Shown here: piece after piece, positions 4,921 through 5,710 of the stretch
Layout of the letters: the number at the start of each line of letters is the position of its first letter
Position numbering within the stretch: position 1 is the first letter of the stretch
Assembly: GCA_021160685.1 (NCBI GenBank)
Contig: JAGHCC010000223.1
Coordinates: forward strand, 1 to 5,710
Direction of reading: 5' to 3'
DNA from: Desulfobulbaceae bacterium
GTDB taxonomy: Bacteria; Desulfobacterota; Desulfobulbia; Desulfobulbales; SURF-16
DNA: 5,710 nt
Translations under genes and position numbers: made by a program
The notes under the pieces: model-generated
Databases searched by the model: none
What the model was told of the DNA's origin: nothing
The model's input: only the letters and a program-made list of their open reading frames with translations

Positions 4921-4980
4921 TTATTCTCCTGCTCTACCAAAAAGGGGACAGATTTATTTTTCAAGCAGAAATTCTAATGC

Positions 4981-5710
4981 CTAAATATCCAGAAAAGTCA
5001 TATCCTTGTTGAGATCCCGGCAGCCGTCATCTGTGACAACAACCATATTCTCCAGTCGGATTCCGCCCCAGCCCGGCAGATAAATCCCCGGTTCCACCGT
5101 AACAATCATACCGGTGCGCAGTTTTTTTCTGTTGCGGCGGTTCAGTGACGGAGCTTCGTGCACGGCAAGTCCCACTCCATGGCCAAGACCATGGCCGAAC
5201 TGTTTGCCATAACCGGCCTGGTCGATCACATCCCGTGCGGCCCGGTCGGCCTCTTTCCCTGTGACTCCGGCGCGAATGGCGGCCATGCCGGCAAGCTGAG
5301 CCTTTCGGACGAGCCGGAAGAGTTGCACGGTCTTCGTGTCCGGTTCACCGAGGACAACCGTACGGGTCATGTCGGAGCAGTAGCCGGCCAGCACCAGACC
5401 CATGTCAATGACAATGGTCTCTCCTTTCTGTAAAGGCCGGTTCGATGGCACGGCATGGGGAAGGGCACCGTTGGGTCCGCCCGCGACAATGGTGTCAAAG
5501 GAGGGGCGTTCCGCGCCTTTGAGTTTCATGGCGTTTTCAATGCGCAGCGCCACCTCCTGCTCTGTCATTCCCGGTCGCAACTCTTTATAAATCTCCTGGA
5601 AAACCTCTTCGTTCAAGCGGACGGAGCGGCTGATTTTTTCTATTTCCTCATCTGTTTTTTTGACGCGAAAATTTTCAACCAGCCCGGACAGCCCAACCAT
5701 GTCAATGTCG
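4981..5710 (-). CDS. M24 metallopeptidase, Xaa-Pro aminopeptidase/dipeptidase, C-terminal catalytic domain (5' end outside window)
   Basis: The frame stays open to the right edge (residues D-I-D precede the internal Met at 5700), so the N-terminal creatinase-like domain lies beyond the window. About 242 residues are visible, a complete pita-bread catalytic domain ending in TAG (4983-4981). Counting from the Met at 5700, the two-metal site is intact: Asp99 and Asp110 (IDMGLVLAGYCSDMTRT), His174 (HGLGHGVGLAVHE), Glu203 (TVEPGIY) and Glu217 (IRLEN). The supporting histidines His82, His170 and His181 are also in place. These enzymes are cytosolic and remove an N-terminal residue preceding proline, or split Xaa-Pro dipeptides, using Mn or Co. 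The GLVENFRVKKTDEEIEKI segment is the usual linker into the catalytic domain of PepP/PepQ-like proteins. PepP and PepQ cannot be separated without the N-terminus. No terminator is seen in the 60 bp before the next minus-strand gene. Confidence 0.9.
   Translation of the reverse strand, partial: DIDMVGLSGLVENFRVKKTDEEIEKISRSVRLNEEVFQEIYKELRPGMTEQEVALRIENAMKLKGAERPSFDTIVAGGPNGALPHAVPSNRPLQKGETIVIDMGLVLAGYCSDMTRTVVLGEPDTKTVQLFRLVRKAQLAGMAAIRAGVTGKEADRAARDVIDQAGYGKQFGHGLGHGVGLAVHEAPSLNRRNRKKLRTGMIVTVEPGIYLPGWGGIRLENMVVVTDDGCRDLNKDMTFLDI

Larger units (their letters stand above)
4444..4951. repeat. Short inverted motifs CTGTCCC/GGGACAG bracketing the 131-residue gene
   Basis: CTGTCCC (4444-4450) and GGGACAG (4945-4951) are inverse copies of 7 bp lying outside both ends of the gene at 4525-4920, each in AT-rich non-coding DNA. 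The right copy sits in an AT-rich context (AAAAAGGGGACAG followed by ATTTATTTTT). From memory, similar motifs recur between genes in deltaproteobacterial genomes, near REP-associated transposases. That recollection is not verified here. Seven bases alone could match by chance. Confidence 0.35.

Noticed and set aside
1..5710. CRISPR array, tRNA, rRNA or intact insertion sequence
   Set aside because: No regularly spaced repeats, cloverleaf-like segments, ribosomal RNA stretches or transposase domains were found on either strand.

Overview
The window looks like chromosomal DNA of a Gram-negative anaerobe, most likely a deltaproteobacterium (Desulfobacterota, sulfate-reducer-like). The reasons are a short ThiC-type radical enzyme, a MagIII/COG2231-type DNA glycosylase, a Usp tail, moderately GC-rich housekeeping genes and AT-rich accessory genes. 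This taxonomic call is inference from gene style, not from a marker gene.

Layout, left half (+ strand). The window opens in the 3' end of a universal-stress (Usp) domain gene (1-414). Its stop codon lies inside the left arm of a 132-bp MITE-like element with 19-bp inverted ends (411-542). After an AT-rich spacer comes a sigma70-type promoter (TTGACA-18-TATGTT, 655-684) whose -10 is overlapped by a near-perfect palindrome (681-698). It drives a likely operon: a ThiC-family phosphomethylpyrimidine synthase (753-2057), an unrecognised three-helix membrane protein (2115-2450) and a HhH-GPD DNA glycosylase (2447-3139). The last two share a 4-base TTGA overlap.

Layout, right half (- strand). Convergent to the operon is a secreted, C-terminally membrane-anchored coiled-coil protein (3580-3167). 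Upstream of it on the same strand is a VapBC-type toxin-antitoxin pair (AbrB-fold antitoxin 4266-4027, PIN-domain toxin 4030-3620) with a strong promoter (4301-4329). Next come a 131-residue one-helix membrane protein of unknown function (4920-4525), followed by an intrinsic-terminator-like hairpin and bracketed by inverted CTGTCCC motifs, and the C-terminal catalytic domain of an M24 Xaa-Pro peptidase (from the window edge to 4981).

Reading as a whole: housekeeping genes (Usp, thiamine or benzimidazole precursor synthesis, base-excision repair, peptidase) flank a small AT-richer accessory stretch of about 3.6-4.97 kb holding the TA pair and the orphan membrane protein. I found no CRISPR array, tRNA, rRNA, intact insertion sequence or recognisable riboswitch. 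I do not see a clearly new multi-gene system. The best leads are the MITE-like element, the operator palindrome, the lesion-specific glycosylase with an incomplete Fe-S motif, and the two unassigned membrane proteins.
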